Shown here: positions 1 through 6,185 of the stretch, piece after piece
Layout: every line of letters starts with the position of its first letter
Position numbering within the stretch: the first letter of the stretch is position 1
NCBI GenBank assembly: GCA_003599475.1
Contig: QZKK01000066.1
Span: 1 to 12,902 of the forward strand
Source of the DNA: Desulfobacteraceae bacterium
Lineage (GTDB): Bacteria > Desulfobacterota > Desulfobacteria > Desulfobacterales > SURF-15
DNA length: 12,902 nt
Direction: 5' to 3'
The notes under the pieces: model-generated
What the model was told of the DNA's origin: nothing
Databases searched by the model: none
What the model saw: the letters and a program-made list of their open reading frames with translations, nothing else
Made by a program: the position numbers and the translations under genes

Positions 1-371
1 CAATCGAAATCCGGATCGTCTCCTATGGCTTCGCCAGGACCAAGAAAGGATTTATGGCCATGGCCGTGGTGCCGGCGGTGAAAATGGCGCTCGACGGGGC
101 GGGTATCACCATTCGGGACGTCAAGGCCTTGAAGACCCACAACCCGTTTGCCGTAAACGACATCTATCTCGCGCAGCAGCTTGAAATCGACGCAAACGGA
201 TTCAACAATTACGGTTCTTCGCTCATCTTCGGGCATCCACAGGCCCCCACGGCCGCACGCTGCATCATCGAAGGAATCGAGGAGGTGGTTGAGGCAGGCG
301 GTGGTTATCTGCTGTGGGGGGGGTGCGCCGCAGGGGATACGGCCGCTGCACTGGTGCTGAAAATCAGTTGA
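1..371 (+). CDS. Thiolase family protein, C-terminal part (5' end outside window)
   Basis: The reading frame is open from the left edge (first full codon at base 3), so this is the C-terminal ~122 residues of a longer gene. It carries thiolase C-terminal signatures in diverged form: an HNPF segment where classical thiolases have NEAF, a GHP motif (GHPQAPTAAR) with the active-site histidine, and a GGCAAGD segment whose cysteine matches the second catalytic cysteine of CxG-type thiolases. Thiolases condense two acyl-CoAs or cleave a 3-ketoacyl-CoA in the cytoplasm. The HNPF/CAAGD variant is a sub-branch often seen in fatty- or aromatic-acid-degrading deltaproteobacteria and archaea; that placement is from memory. 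Substrate cannot be told from this fragment. The gene ends 25 bases before the convergent M42 peptidase gene. The thiolase assignment is firm. Confidence 0.88.
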   Translation, partial: IEIRIVSYGFARTKKGFMAMAVVPAVKMALDGAGITIRDVKALKTHNPFAVNDIYLAQQLEIDANGFNNYGSSLIFGHPQAPTAARCIIEGIEEVVEAGGGYLLWGGCAAGDTAAALVLKIS

Positions 372-396
372 TCGCACGATCAAAAATCATGCCGGC

Positions 397-1443
397 TTAC
401 ATCCCCTTCAACCGCCGGGAAACCGCCGTGACCAGCCTGACCGTATTTTCGAAATCGGTCAGGTTCATCAGGATATTGGGCGAGTGGATGTACCTGCAGG
501 GGATTGAGATCACCCCGGTCAAGGCGCCGGCGCCGGATAGATGAATCGATCCTGCATCGGTTGCCCCGTAAATCGGCGTCTTGATCTGGTAGGGGATTTT
601 TTCCTCTTCTGCGGTTCGTTCGATGAAACGGGCAAGCCTCGGATGGACGATGATGGAGCGGTCCGCCAGGGTGACGGCCGGGCCTTTTCCCATCCGTGAC
701 GGATTTTTGTGCCCTGGGGTGCCCGGCGTATCTGCGGCAACGGTACCCTCGAGTGCGAGGGCAACGGTCGGTTGAACCTGGAAGGCGGCTGTTTTTGCGC
801 CGCGGAGGCCGACTTCCTCGCAAACGGAAAAGCAGGCGACCAGGGTAAAATCGGGCTGTTTCCGGTGAAACGCTTCGAGAACACGGATCAGTACCGCACA
901 GCCGGCCCGGTCATCGAAAGCCTTCCCCATGACCATGCCGTTTTCCATCTGCAGAAAGGCGGCCTTCGGAGCGATCGGATCCCCAGGTCGGATCCCCATC
1001 TTTCCGGCCGCTTCACCGGATTCCGTCCCCACATCGATAAAGAGGTCATCGATCTTTACAGGCGACTTTTTTTCTTCCGCACTCTGAATGTGCGGCGGGG
1101 TGCTGCCGATCGTTCCGGGAACAAGCTTTCCATCCCTGTTTTTAATCTCGATGCGAAGCGCCGGGAGCAGCCTTTCGTCCCAGCTTCCGATCGGAGCGAA
1201 CCGGACAAAGCCGTTGTCCTCGATATGACTTACCATAAACCCGATCTCATCCATATGAGCATCGAGGAGGAGCGTGAAATCGTTGCCCGGATTGATCGTG
1301 GCGATGAGGTTTCCGAGTGGATCGATCCGAAGATCGTCAACGAGACGGGCGATCCTGGCTTTGATCGCGTCCCGGACGTCTTCCTCGAATCCGGAAGGGC
1401 CGAAGCATTCTGAAAGCGTTCTCAGCAGATCCAGGTTATCCAT
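397..1443 (-). CDS. M42 family metallopeptidase (glutamyl/deblocking aminopeptidase-like)
   Basis: A 348-residue protein, full length for peptidase family M42 (FrvX/YsdC/PepA-type di-metal aminopeptidases, usually 330-370 aa). Expected metal and catalytic positions are visible: His63 in DAHMDEIG, Asp177 in FDDRAG (DNRxG in many relatives), the CEEVGLRGA motif with catalytic Glu209 and ligand Glu210, Glu232 in ALEGT before ADTPG, and His320 in RYIHSP. Family members form large cytosolic, tetrahedral-type assemblies that trim N-terminal residues from peptides; this is family knowledge. Position 232 is Glu where many members have Asp, which is conservative. The start ATG has a GGAG stretch about 15 bases upstream on the coding strand. 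It is convergent with the thiolase gene and divergent from tpx, so it is probably transcribed alone. Peptide specificity is unknown. Confidence 0.93.
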   Translation of the reverse strand: MDNLDLLRTLSECFGPSGFEEDVRDAIKARIARLVDDLRIDPLGNLIATINPGNDFTLLLDAHMDEIGFMVSHIEDNGFVRFAPIGSWDERLLPALRIEIKNRDGKLVPGTIGSTPPHIQSAEEKKSPVKIDDLFIDVGTESGEAAGKMGIRPGDPIAPKAAFLQMENGMVMGKAFDDRAGCAVLIRVLEAFHRKQPDFTLVACFSVCEEVGLRGAKTAAFQVQPTVALALEGTVAADTPGTPGHKNPSRMGKGPAVTLADRSIIVHPRLARFIERTAEEEKIPYQIKTPIYGATDAGSIHLSGAGALTGVISIPCRYIHSPNILMNLTDFENTVRLVTAVSRRLKGM

Positions 1444-1524
1444 ATATTCAACTCCAACTCCGGTTCGGTATCCTTCATTTCCGTTTGGGGGTGAAAACCT
1501 TTCCCGGCTTCATGCGGATCAAAA

Positions 1525-1545
1525 CATATACGCCATATATACGCC
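1525..1545. repeat. Two tandem copies of ATATACGCC, 11-bp period
   Basis: ATATACGCC occurs at 1526-1534 and again at 1537-1545, so the repeat period is 11 bases, about one helical turn. It lies 80-100 bases upstream of the M42 peptidase start codon, in the divergent spacer. Direct repeats with this period are typical of operators bound head-to-tail by a dimeric regulator such as an OmpR/PhoB-type protein. The sequence is visible; the regulatory role is inference, and two copies can arise by chance. Confidence 0.35.
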
Positions 1546-1672
1546 GATTCCGTTGACATGTCCATCCGGATCAGACGACTGATTTTTACGCCAACGGCCG
1601 CCCCTGCCCGAGCCAGCATGAGACGGCGAATCGAACATCGGAAAGGAGACCGCTCGGAATGGATGCGAAAAG

Positions 1673-1700
1673 TTGGCATTCTTCCGAAAGGTATTATCTT
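1673..1700 (+). promoter_or_regulatory. Possible sigma-70-type promoter for tpx
   Basis: TTGGCA at 1673-1678 and TATCTT at 1695-1700 are separated by 16 bases and match the -35 and -10 consensus at five and four of six positions. The start site would fall near 1707, about 90 bases before the tpx start codon. It is the best pair found by eye in this spacer, but such matches are common by chance. Confidence 0.3.
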
Positions 1701-1799
1701 ATCCGTTCAGGGGCGGCTAGGAAACGCGACCTCTGAGCGGATGGCAAAAATCCTGGTTCGTTTTTGGTCGAAGAAATCAAGATATGAAAGGAGAGACAA

Positions 1800-2315
1800 A
1801 TGGAAGAACGGACTGCTGCGGTTACGATGAGGGGAAAGCCGTTGACACTGACCGGCAAAGAGATCAAGGTGGGAGATACCGCTCCCGAATTCGAAGCCGT
1901 TGGAAACGATCTGTCCTCGGTGAAATTTTCGTCCTACCGCGGGAAACTCTGCATCCTGTCCTCGGTGCCTTCATTGGACACGCCGGTTTGCGACATGGAA
2001 ACCCGCCGGTTCAACCAGGAAGCCGGAAAGCTTGGCTCCGATACGGCGATTTTGACCATCAGCATGGACTTGCCTTTTGCGCAGAAGCGATGGTGCGGAG
2101 CGGCAGGGGTTGACAAGCTGGTCGCCCTGTCGGATCATCGAAATGCCGAATTCGGCACCAATTACGGCGTATTGATCAAGGAGCTGCGGCTTTTGGCCAG
2201 GGCCGTCTTCGTAGTGGATCGGAAAGGCATCGTTCGATACATCCAGCTCGTAAAAGAGATCGCGCAAGAGCCGGACTACGACGCTGCATTGTCTGCGCTG
2301 AAAAAACTCGCCTGA
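1800..2315 (+). CDS. tpx: Thiol peroxidase (Tpx, atypical 2-Cys peroxiredoxin)
   Basis: A 171-residue protein, the normal length for Tpx. It reduces hydrogen peroxide and alkyl hydroperoxides with electrons from thioredoxin. The peroxidatic cysteine is Cys64 in the family motif SLDTPVCDMETRRFN, and the resolving cysteine is Cys99 in DLPFAQKRWCGAAGV. Their spacing of 35 matches the Tpx arrangement, where the disulfide forms within one subunit. The C-terminal stretch ARAVFVVDRKGIVRYIQLVKEIAQEPDYDAAL is also typical. Cys51 is an extra cysteine of no known role. A clear AGGAG lies seven bases before the ATG. The gene stands alone on the + strand, divergent from the peptidase and followed by the sigma-54 promoter of the signalling genes. 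In an anaerobe this would be an oxygen-defence enzyme. The assignment is very secure. Confidence 0.97.
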   Translation: MEERTAAVTMRGKPLTLTGKEIKVGDTAPEFEAVGNDLSSVKFSSYRGKLCILSSVPSLDTPVCDMETRRFNQEAGKLGSDTAILTISMDLPFAQKRWCGAAGVDKLVALSDHRNAEFGTNYGVLIKELRLLARAVFVVDRKGIVRYIQLVKEIAQEPDYDAALSALKKLA

Positions 2316-2354
2316 TCCTGAATCGAGTGTGGGCAGAGGAAACGGATGGCCTGG

Positions 2355-2371
2355 TTGGTATGTATATTGCA
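2355..2371 (+). promoter_or_regulatory. Sigma-54 (-24/-12) promoter upstream of the HD-GYP regulator
   Basis: TTGGTATGTATATTGCA matches the sigma-54 consensus YTGGCACGRNNNTTGCW: TGG and TTGCA are exact, and the GG (2357-2358) and GC (2369-2370) are 12 bases apart as required. The mismatches are T for C at two positions of the CAC element and T for R. Transcription would begin near 2382, giving a leader of about 85 bases before the ATG at 2467. The presence of two sigma-54 activator genes downstream supports it. It would drive the signalling genes from the HD-GYP protein onward. Confidence 0.7.
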
Positions 2372-2466
2372 TCTTTTCCGTCACTGTTTCTTCAGGGGCG
2401 GGTTTCACCGGCTCACCTGGCGGATCATCCGGAATGTAAGCCGATTTTCGTTCGAGGCGCCGATTC

Positions 2467-4041
2467 ATGAGTCTTAACAAGAGGATCCTTTTCGTCGACG
2501 ATGAAGAAAACATCCTGGCAATCGCCGTCGAGTATTTCAAGCATAAAGGATATCAGGTTTCAACGGCCGCAAACGGAGTGGAAGCGGTTAAAATCCTCGA
2601 ATCCGAACGCATCGACTGCTGCTTCACCGACATCAACATGCCGCAGATGGACGGTCTGGCTCTGGCCGAGCACATACGAATGAAGGACAATACCATCCCT
2701 GTGGTCGTCATGACCGGTTATCCCTCCATTGAAAACACGATCAAGACGCTGAAAAATGGAGTGGTCGACTTTCTCATCAAACCCGTCAGCCTGAACCAGA
2801 TGGAGCTGTGTCTTCAGAGGGTGATGAGAGAGCAGCAGCTTTTCATGGAAAACATCCTGCTGAAGGGGGAAGTCGAAAGCAAAGAGAGGCTTGAAGGCCT
2901 CAACAGGGAACTTCTCGAAAAAGTCGAGGAGCTGCACATCCTGAACAAGATCATGAGCGATTTTACCTCCATCGGCACCAGCATCGATGTCTTCAAGCGT
3001 GCCACCGATCTGGCTCTGGAGATTACTCGCGCCGATGAAACCCACTTTCATGTAATCAATGAGGCTTTTCAAAAACCTTTCGAGATCGCGGCCGCCGGGG
3101 AGGAAGTGGAGAAAAAAGTGCTGCGGCAGGCGGAGGAAGGTTCCACCGGAAGCGAACGCCGCCTGCTCGGAGGAATCCTGAGGTCCTTCGAAAAACTGAT
3201 CATGGAAACCGTCTCCGATGAAATTCCACTCCTGATCTCTGAAAACAACGGCGCCCGCGGTCTTTCCCTCGAAATCCAGTCTTTGATGATCGTACCCATG
3301 AGAATACGGGACAAGATCTTCGGAGTCCTGACCGCCTCCATCCACCGAGACGGCCGAAGATTCAACGAAAAAGATCTCTATTATCTTTCCTTTCTCACCC
3401 AAAATGCTGCACATGCGGTAGAAAATCTCGCCCTGTATGAAAACATCTACGAGAACCTTTTCGCGACCCTGTATGCCTTCGTCAAGGCCCTGGAGGCCAG
3501 AGACGCATACACTCAGAGGCATTCCAACCGTGTCACCGGACTGTCTCTTCTGATCGGAAAGACCTATGGCGTCTCTTCGGAGGATCTCGACATCCTGAAT
3601 GTCGCCGGGCGTCTTCACGATATCGGCAAGATCGGGATACGGGATGAAATATTGCTGAAACCGGGGAAGCTTACAGAAGAAGAATTCGAAAAGATCAAAG
3701 AGCACCCGGTCATCGGCGCCGATATCGTCGGGCAGCTCGGGCTCTGGGACAGAGAGCAGGAGATCATCCGATGCCACCATGAACGCTTCGATGGAAGCGG
3801 ATACCCGAGCGGATTGAGCGCAGATAAGATTCCGCTGCTTTCACGGATATTGTTTGTTGCGGATTCATTCGATGCGATGGCTTCGGACAGGGCCTATCGG
3901 AAACGGATGCCCGATGAACAGGTCGTCCAACTGATCGTCCAGGGTTCGGCAACCCAGTTCGATCCGCAGGTGGTCTCGGTCTTTCTGAAGCTCTACCGGG
4001 AGGGCAAAATCTCGCGAAAATGGGATGAAATCCAAGTGTAA
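2467..4041 (+). CDS. Response regulator: REC-GAF-HD-GYP, predicted c-di-GMP phosphodiesterase
   Basis: The 524-residue protein has three parts. An intact receiver domain (about 1-125) has Asp11/Asp12, phosphoacceptor Asp55 in FTDINMP, Thr83 and Lys105 in IKP. A helical linker (about 128-165) leads to a GAF-like sensor (about 165-320). A C-terminal HD-GYP domain (about 330-515) has the HD pair His384-Asp385 in RLHDIGKIGIRD, His437/His438 before ERFDGSGYP, and VADSFDAM. HD-GYP domains hydrolyse c-di-GMP to GMP or pGpG with a bi- or tri-metal centre, and all signature residues seen here are intact, so activity is predicted. No membrane segment is seen, so it should act in the cytoplasm under a histidine kinase not in this window. 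A GAGG lies nine bases before the ATG. It sits behind a sigma-54 promoter and ahead of two PilZ genes, which are likely c-di-GMP receptors. Confidence 0.93.
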   Translation: MSLNKRILFVDDEENILAIAVEYFKHKGYQVSTAANGVEAVKILESERIDCCFTDINMPQMDGLALAEHIRMKDNTIPVVVMTGYPSIENTIKTLKNGVVDFLIKPVSLNQMELCLQRVMREQQLFMENILLKGEVESKERLEGLNRELLEKVEELHILNKIMSDFTSIGTSIDVFKRATDLALEITRADETHFHVINEAFQKPFEIAAAGEEVEKKVLRQAEEGSTGSERRLLGGILRSFEKLIMETVSDEIPLLISENNGARGLSLEIQSLMIVPMRIRDKIFGVLTASIHRDGRRFNEKDLYYLSFLTQNAAHAVENLALYENIYENLFATLYAFVKALEARDAYTQRHSNRVTGLSLLIGKTYGVSSEDLDILNVAGRLHDIGKIGIRDEILLKPGKLTEEEFEKIKEHPVIGADIVGQLGLWDREQEIIRCHHERFDGSGYPSGLSADKIPLLSRILFVADSFDAMASDRAYRKRMPDEQVVQLIVQGSATQFDPQVVSVFLKLYREGKISRKWDEIQV

Positions 4042-4082
4042 ACAAGCCTGAATCGTTCAATTCGGGGTTTACACAAAAAAAA
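4036..4082 (+). other. Long hairpin overlapping the HD-GYP stop codon, followed by an A-run
   Basis: GTGTAAAC (4036-4043, containing the TAA stop) pairs perfectly with GTTTACAC (4067-4074). Inside it CCTGAAT (4047-4053) pairs with ATTCGGG (4060-4066) with one G-U, leaving a six-base loop and a three-base bulge. The run after the stem is eight A, not T, so it does not fit an intrinsic terminator on either strand. It could stall rho-dependent or 3'-exonuclease ends or protect an mRNA end, or partly uncouple the upstream gene from the PilZ gene 187 bases away. Confidence 0.45.
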
Positions 4083-4228
4083 GGGAGTGGTATAAACCAA
4101 AAAATTTGCGGACCGGCGGAATCGGGCTGCCGGGTTACGATGTTGAACCTGCAGCCGAATCTATCCAAAGAATCGTACCCGATTGACCGCGTCTCCGATG
4201 CCGCAGCTTTTTTGACGCTTTAGGGTGC

Positions 4229-4813
4229 ATGATGGATCGCGTACCGAAAGAAAACAGAGAGTTCGTGCGGACAGATTTATCTCTCCATGCGACGCTGTCA
4301 GCGATCGATCCAGAAGAGCTGAGCCGCAAGCGCTGCCTGAAACTGATTCTTTCAGGCTGCCGTACGGGCAACGGCCCGGGGAGATCCGAAGATTCCGATG
4401 AAAACTCCGGCGATTTCCCAAAATATGGCTTTTCGGACCTTGCCGAATTCCTCATGCAGATGAATGACAAACTGGACCGGATCCTTGCGATTCTCGAGGG
4501 GGAATCAACCGCGGAAAACCTGATACAGGTGGTCAAAACGATCGATGTCAGCGGGTCCGGCGTCGGTATGGTGGTCAACCGGTCGCTGGAAATCGGCCAG
4601 TTGGTCGAAGTTTCACTCCATATTCCGGATTTTGCCATGGGTGTCTTTCGAACCCGGGGAAAAGTCATGAGAAGCAGGAAAAGAGGAGGTGACGGAACAT
4701 ACGAAATCGGCATCAAGTTTCTCGATGTCGGCGAAGAGGAGCGTGAAAGGCTCATCTCCTTTATTTTCAGGCAGCAACGGAAAAACATCCGAAAAAAGAA
4801 AAATTATCTGTAA
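4229..4813 (+). CDS. PilZ domain protein with a helical insertion
   Basis: The 194-residue protein has both halves of the PilZ c-di-GMP-binding signature but unusually far apart: RxxxR at Arg10-Arg14 (REFVR) and DxSxxG at Asp106-Gly111 (DVSGSG). In canonical PilZ domains these lie about 20-35 residues apart; here about 90 residues intervene. The insertion has a polar stretch (about 43-66) and a helix-forming segment (about 68-92, with FLMQMNDKLDRILAIL) showing heptad-like hydrophobic spacing, suggesting oligomerisation. A PilZ domain with long inserted helices that tetramerise is known from Xanthomonas; resemblance is only by layout. The C-terminal barrel strands (GKVMRSR, YEIGIKFLDV) are present, and the tail is very basic (RKNIRKKKNYL). 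The ribosome site is weak (AGGG); either of two adjacent ATGs could start it. It probably reads c-di-GMP controlled by the upstream HD-GYP enzyme. Confidence 0.85.
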   Translation: MMDRVPKENREFVRTDLSLHATLSAIDPEELSRKRCLKLILSGCRTGNGPGRSEDSDENSGDFPKYGFSDLAEFLMQMNDKLDRILAILEGESTAENLIQVVKTIDVSGSGVGMVVNRSLEIGQLVEVSLHIPDFAMGVFRTRGKVMRSRKRGGDGTYEIGIKFLDVGEEERERLISFIFRQQRKNIRKKKNYL

Positions 4814-4843
4814 AGGCCGGCCATTGAAGCGGCCGGGATGGAC

Positions 4844-4849
4844 AGGAGG
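4844..4849 (+). promoter_or_regulatory. AGGAGG ribosome binding site that selects a TTG start
   Basis: A perfect AGGAGG is seven bases before a TTG (4857) and thirteen before an in-frame ATG (4863). The spacing favours TTG as the start codon of the second PilZ gene, and argues against starts farther upstream inside the first PilZ gene. Confidence 0.65.
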
Positions 4850-4856
4850 TCGATCG

Positions 4857-5246
4857 TTGGAAATGGCTAGAAGTGTCCGAGGCAATCGGGAGAGCACACC
4901 CTTGGAAGGGCGTATGAAAACGCAGATCGGTTTCAGAACCGATATCGTTCTCGATGCCGGTTCGTCACAAATTCACAGCATGGGCAGCGCCTGCGACTTG
5001 AGTTTAGGGGGTGTCTTCGTCGACACGCAAGAGGTAATTGCAGTGGGTACGCGCTGTAAAATAAACATCTCTCTTTGCGGAACTTCCGTGCCGATTGTCA
5101 TGCGGGGCAACGGCCGGGTCATTCGAACCGATGCTTCCGGGATGGGGATCGCTTTCGAGTCGATGGATCTGGACAGCTACTCTCACCTCAAAAACATCGT
5201 GCGATGCAATATGGAATCGAGAGCCGAGAACAGAATACGGATGTAG
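4857..5246 (+). CDS. Small PilZ domain protein with a degenerate first binding motif
   Basis: A protein of 129 residues from the TTG start (127 from the ATG at 4863), about the size of a stand-alone PilZ domain. DxSxxG is intact: Asp47-Leu-Ser49-Leu-Gly-Gly52 in DLSLGGVFVDT, followed by strands typical of the barrel (VGTRCKINISL, GNGRVIRT, GMGIAFESM). The RxxxR arm is not intact: the only good candidate reads QIGFR (Gln23 to Arg27), so the first arginine is missing. Since RxxxR wraps c-di-GMP in canonical PilZ domains, binding may be weak or lost. The gene is 43 bases after the first PilZ gene and four bases before cheX, so it is almost certainly cotranscribed with both. Role in flagellar brake, motor or regulation is not decidable from sequence. 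Confidence 0.83.
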   Translation: MEMARSVRGNRESTPLEGRMKTQIGFRTDIVLDAGSSQIHSMGSACDLSLGGVFVDTQEVIAVGTRCKINISLCGTSVPIVMRGNGRVIRTDASGMGIAFESMDLDSYSHLKNIVRCNMESRAENRIRM

Positions 5247-5250
5247 AAAT

Positions 5251-5706
5251 ATGGATGTAAAATTGATCAACCCCTTCATTCATGCGACGGTGAAGGTGCT
5301 GGAAACCATGGCGGGAGTCAAGGCCGAGCCCGGGAAACCCTTTGTCAAAAAAGATAAAATCGCCAGGGGGGATGTGACCGGAATCATCGGGATCACCGGA
5401 GAAAGCAACGGCACCATATCGGTGACATTCGATGAGGGAAGCATCCTGGCCGTGGTTTCCAAGATGTTCGGGGAGGATGTGAAGGAGCTGAACGCGGACA
5501 TTTCCGATGCCGTCGGCGAGCTGACCAACATGATCTCCGGGCAGGCAAGGCGAAAACTCGAAGAGGACGGCAGAAAATTCGAAGCGGCGATTCCTACCGT
5601 GGTTACCGGAAAAGGGCATGAAATCAGCCATATCACTTCCGGGCCGATCATCGCTGTTCCATTTGCAACCGACGCAGGCAATTTTACCATCGAAATCTGT
5701 TTATAG
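5251..5706 (+). CDS. cheX: CheX-type CheY-P phosphatase
   Basis: A 151-residue protein, normal length for CheX. It has the CheC/CheX/FliY phosphatase signature: Glu90-Leu-Thr-Asn93 preceded by Asp86 (SDAVGELTNMISGQA) and followed by Pro115 (AAIPTVVTG). In CheX the glutamate and asparagine enter the CheY active site and speed dephosphorylation. The opening segment, INPFIHATVKVLETMAG, and the closing strand (FTIEI) fit the family. The start at 5251 is four bases after the PilZ stop. There is no good Shine-Dalgarno sequence, so translation is probably coupled to the upstream gene; a longer in-frame start inside the PilZ gene is rejected for this reason and because conservation begins at the chosen Met. 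Its target is probably the CheY encoded next, or a CheY elsewhere. Confidence 0.93.
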   Translation: MDVKLINPFIHATVKVLETMAGVKAEPGKPFVKKDKIARGDVTGIIGITGESNGTISVTFDEGSILAVVSKMFGEDVKELNADISDAVGELTNMISGQARRKLEEDGRKFEAAIPTVVTGKGHEISHITSGPIIAVPFATDAGNFTIEICL

Positions 5707-5753
5707 GTTTGAGACACCGCGGAATGGCAGAAAGAGTGGGAAGGATAGGATAA

Positions 5754-6134
5754 ATGGCACTCGATCTCTCCATGAGGGTCTTGATCGTCGATGATTTCGC
5801 CACCATGCGAAGGATCTTAAGGAATATTTTAAAGCAGCTCGGCTATACCCGGATCTTCGAAGCCGATGACGGAACCACGGCTCTGGAAATGCTCAAGAAA
5901 GAAAAGATCGATCTTATCGTATCCGACTGGAACATGCCCAAGATGACCGGGCTCGATCTTCTGAAAACAGTCCGCTCCACCAGTGAACTCAAGGACTTGC
6001 CTTTCTTGATGGTGACCGCTGAAGCTCAGAAGCAGAATGTCATCGACGCGGTGAAGGCGGGAGTCTCGAACTACATCGTCAAACCGTTCACCGCCGAACA
6101 AATTTCTGAAAAAATCGAGAAAATTTTTGGATAA
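5754..6134 (+). CDS. cheY: Single-domain chemotaxis response regulator CheY
   Basis: A 126-residue receiver-only protein. All phosphorylation residues are present: acidic pair Asp13/Asp14, phosphoacceptor Asp58 in SDWNMP (with Trp59 at the position of E. coli CheY Trp58), Thr88 in VTAEA, and Lys110 in NYIVKPF with Tyr107 close by as the aromatic switch residue. The segment RRILRNILKQLGY is the usual CheY helix 1. CheY-P binds the flagellar motor switch (FliM/FliN) to change rotation, and the neighbouring cheX and flagellar genes support that role over another two-component output. GGAAGG and AGGATAGG stretches precede the ATG. It is 47 bases after cheX, so likely in the same transcript. Confidence 0.94.
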   Translation: MALDLSMRVLIVDDFATMRRILRNILKQLGYTRIFEADDGTTALEMLKKEKIDLIVSDWNMPKMTGLDLLKTVRSTSELKDLPFLMVTAEAQKQNVIDAVKAGVSNYIVKPFTAEQISEKIEKIFG

Positions 6135-6185
6135 TTTCTTCTTTCAGGATCGTGTTGAAATCGATAACTTTACCCAAACCGGATA

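Larger units (their letters stand above)
1444..1799. other. Divergent intergenic region between M42 peptidase and tpx
   Basis: This 356-base spacer separates divergently transcribed genes, so it should hold promoters for both. Visible items are an 11-bp-period direct repeat (1525-1545), a possible sigma-70-type promoter for tpx (1673-1700), a possible 25-codon ORF (1659-1736) and the tpx ribosome binding site AGGAG (1789-1793). No tRNA, mobile element or strong terminator is seen. Confidence 0.6.

Noticed and set aside
709..1413. 234-codon open frame on the plus strand opposite the M42 peptidase gene
   Set aside because: It mirrors the codon structure of the conserved peptidase on the other strand and shows no domain or ribosome site of its own.
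1553..1580. TTGACA as -35 of a tpx promoter
   Set aside because: No acceptable -10 hexamer is found 16-18 bases downstream.
2560..3780. 406-codon open frame on the minus strand inside the HD-GYP gene
   Set aside because: It is antisense to a gene with clear REC and HD-GYP motifs, its translation has no recognisable domain, and long antisense frames are expected in GC-rich coding DNA.
4036..4082. Rho-independent terminator
   Set aside because: The stem is followed by A residues; on the other strand the T-run comes before, not after, the stem.
4689..4856. Upstream in-frame start of the second PilZ gene
   Set aside because: It would overlap the first PilZ gene by more than 100 bases, while AGGAGG at 4844-4849 points to the TTG at 4857.
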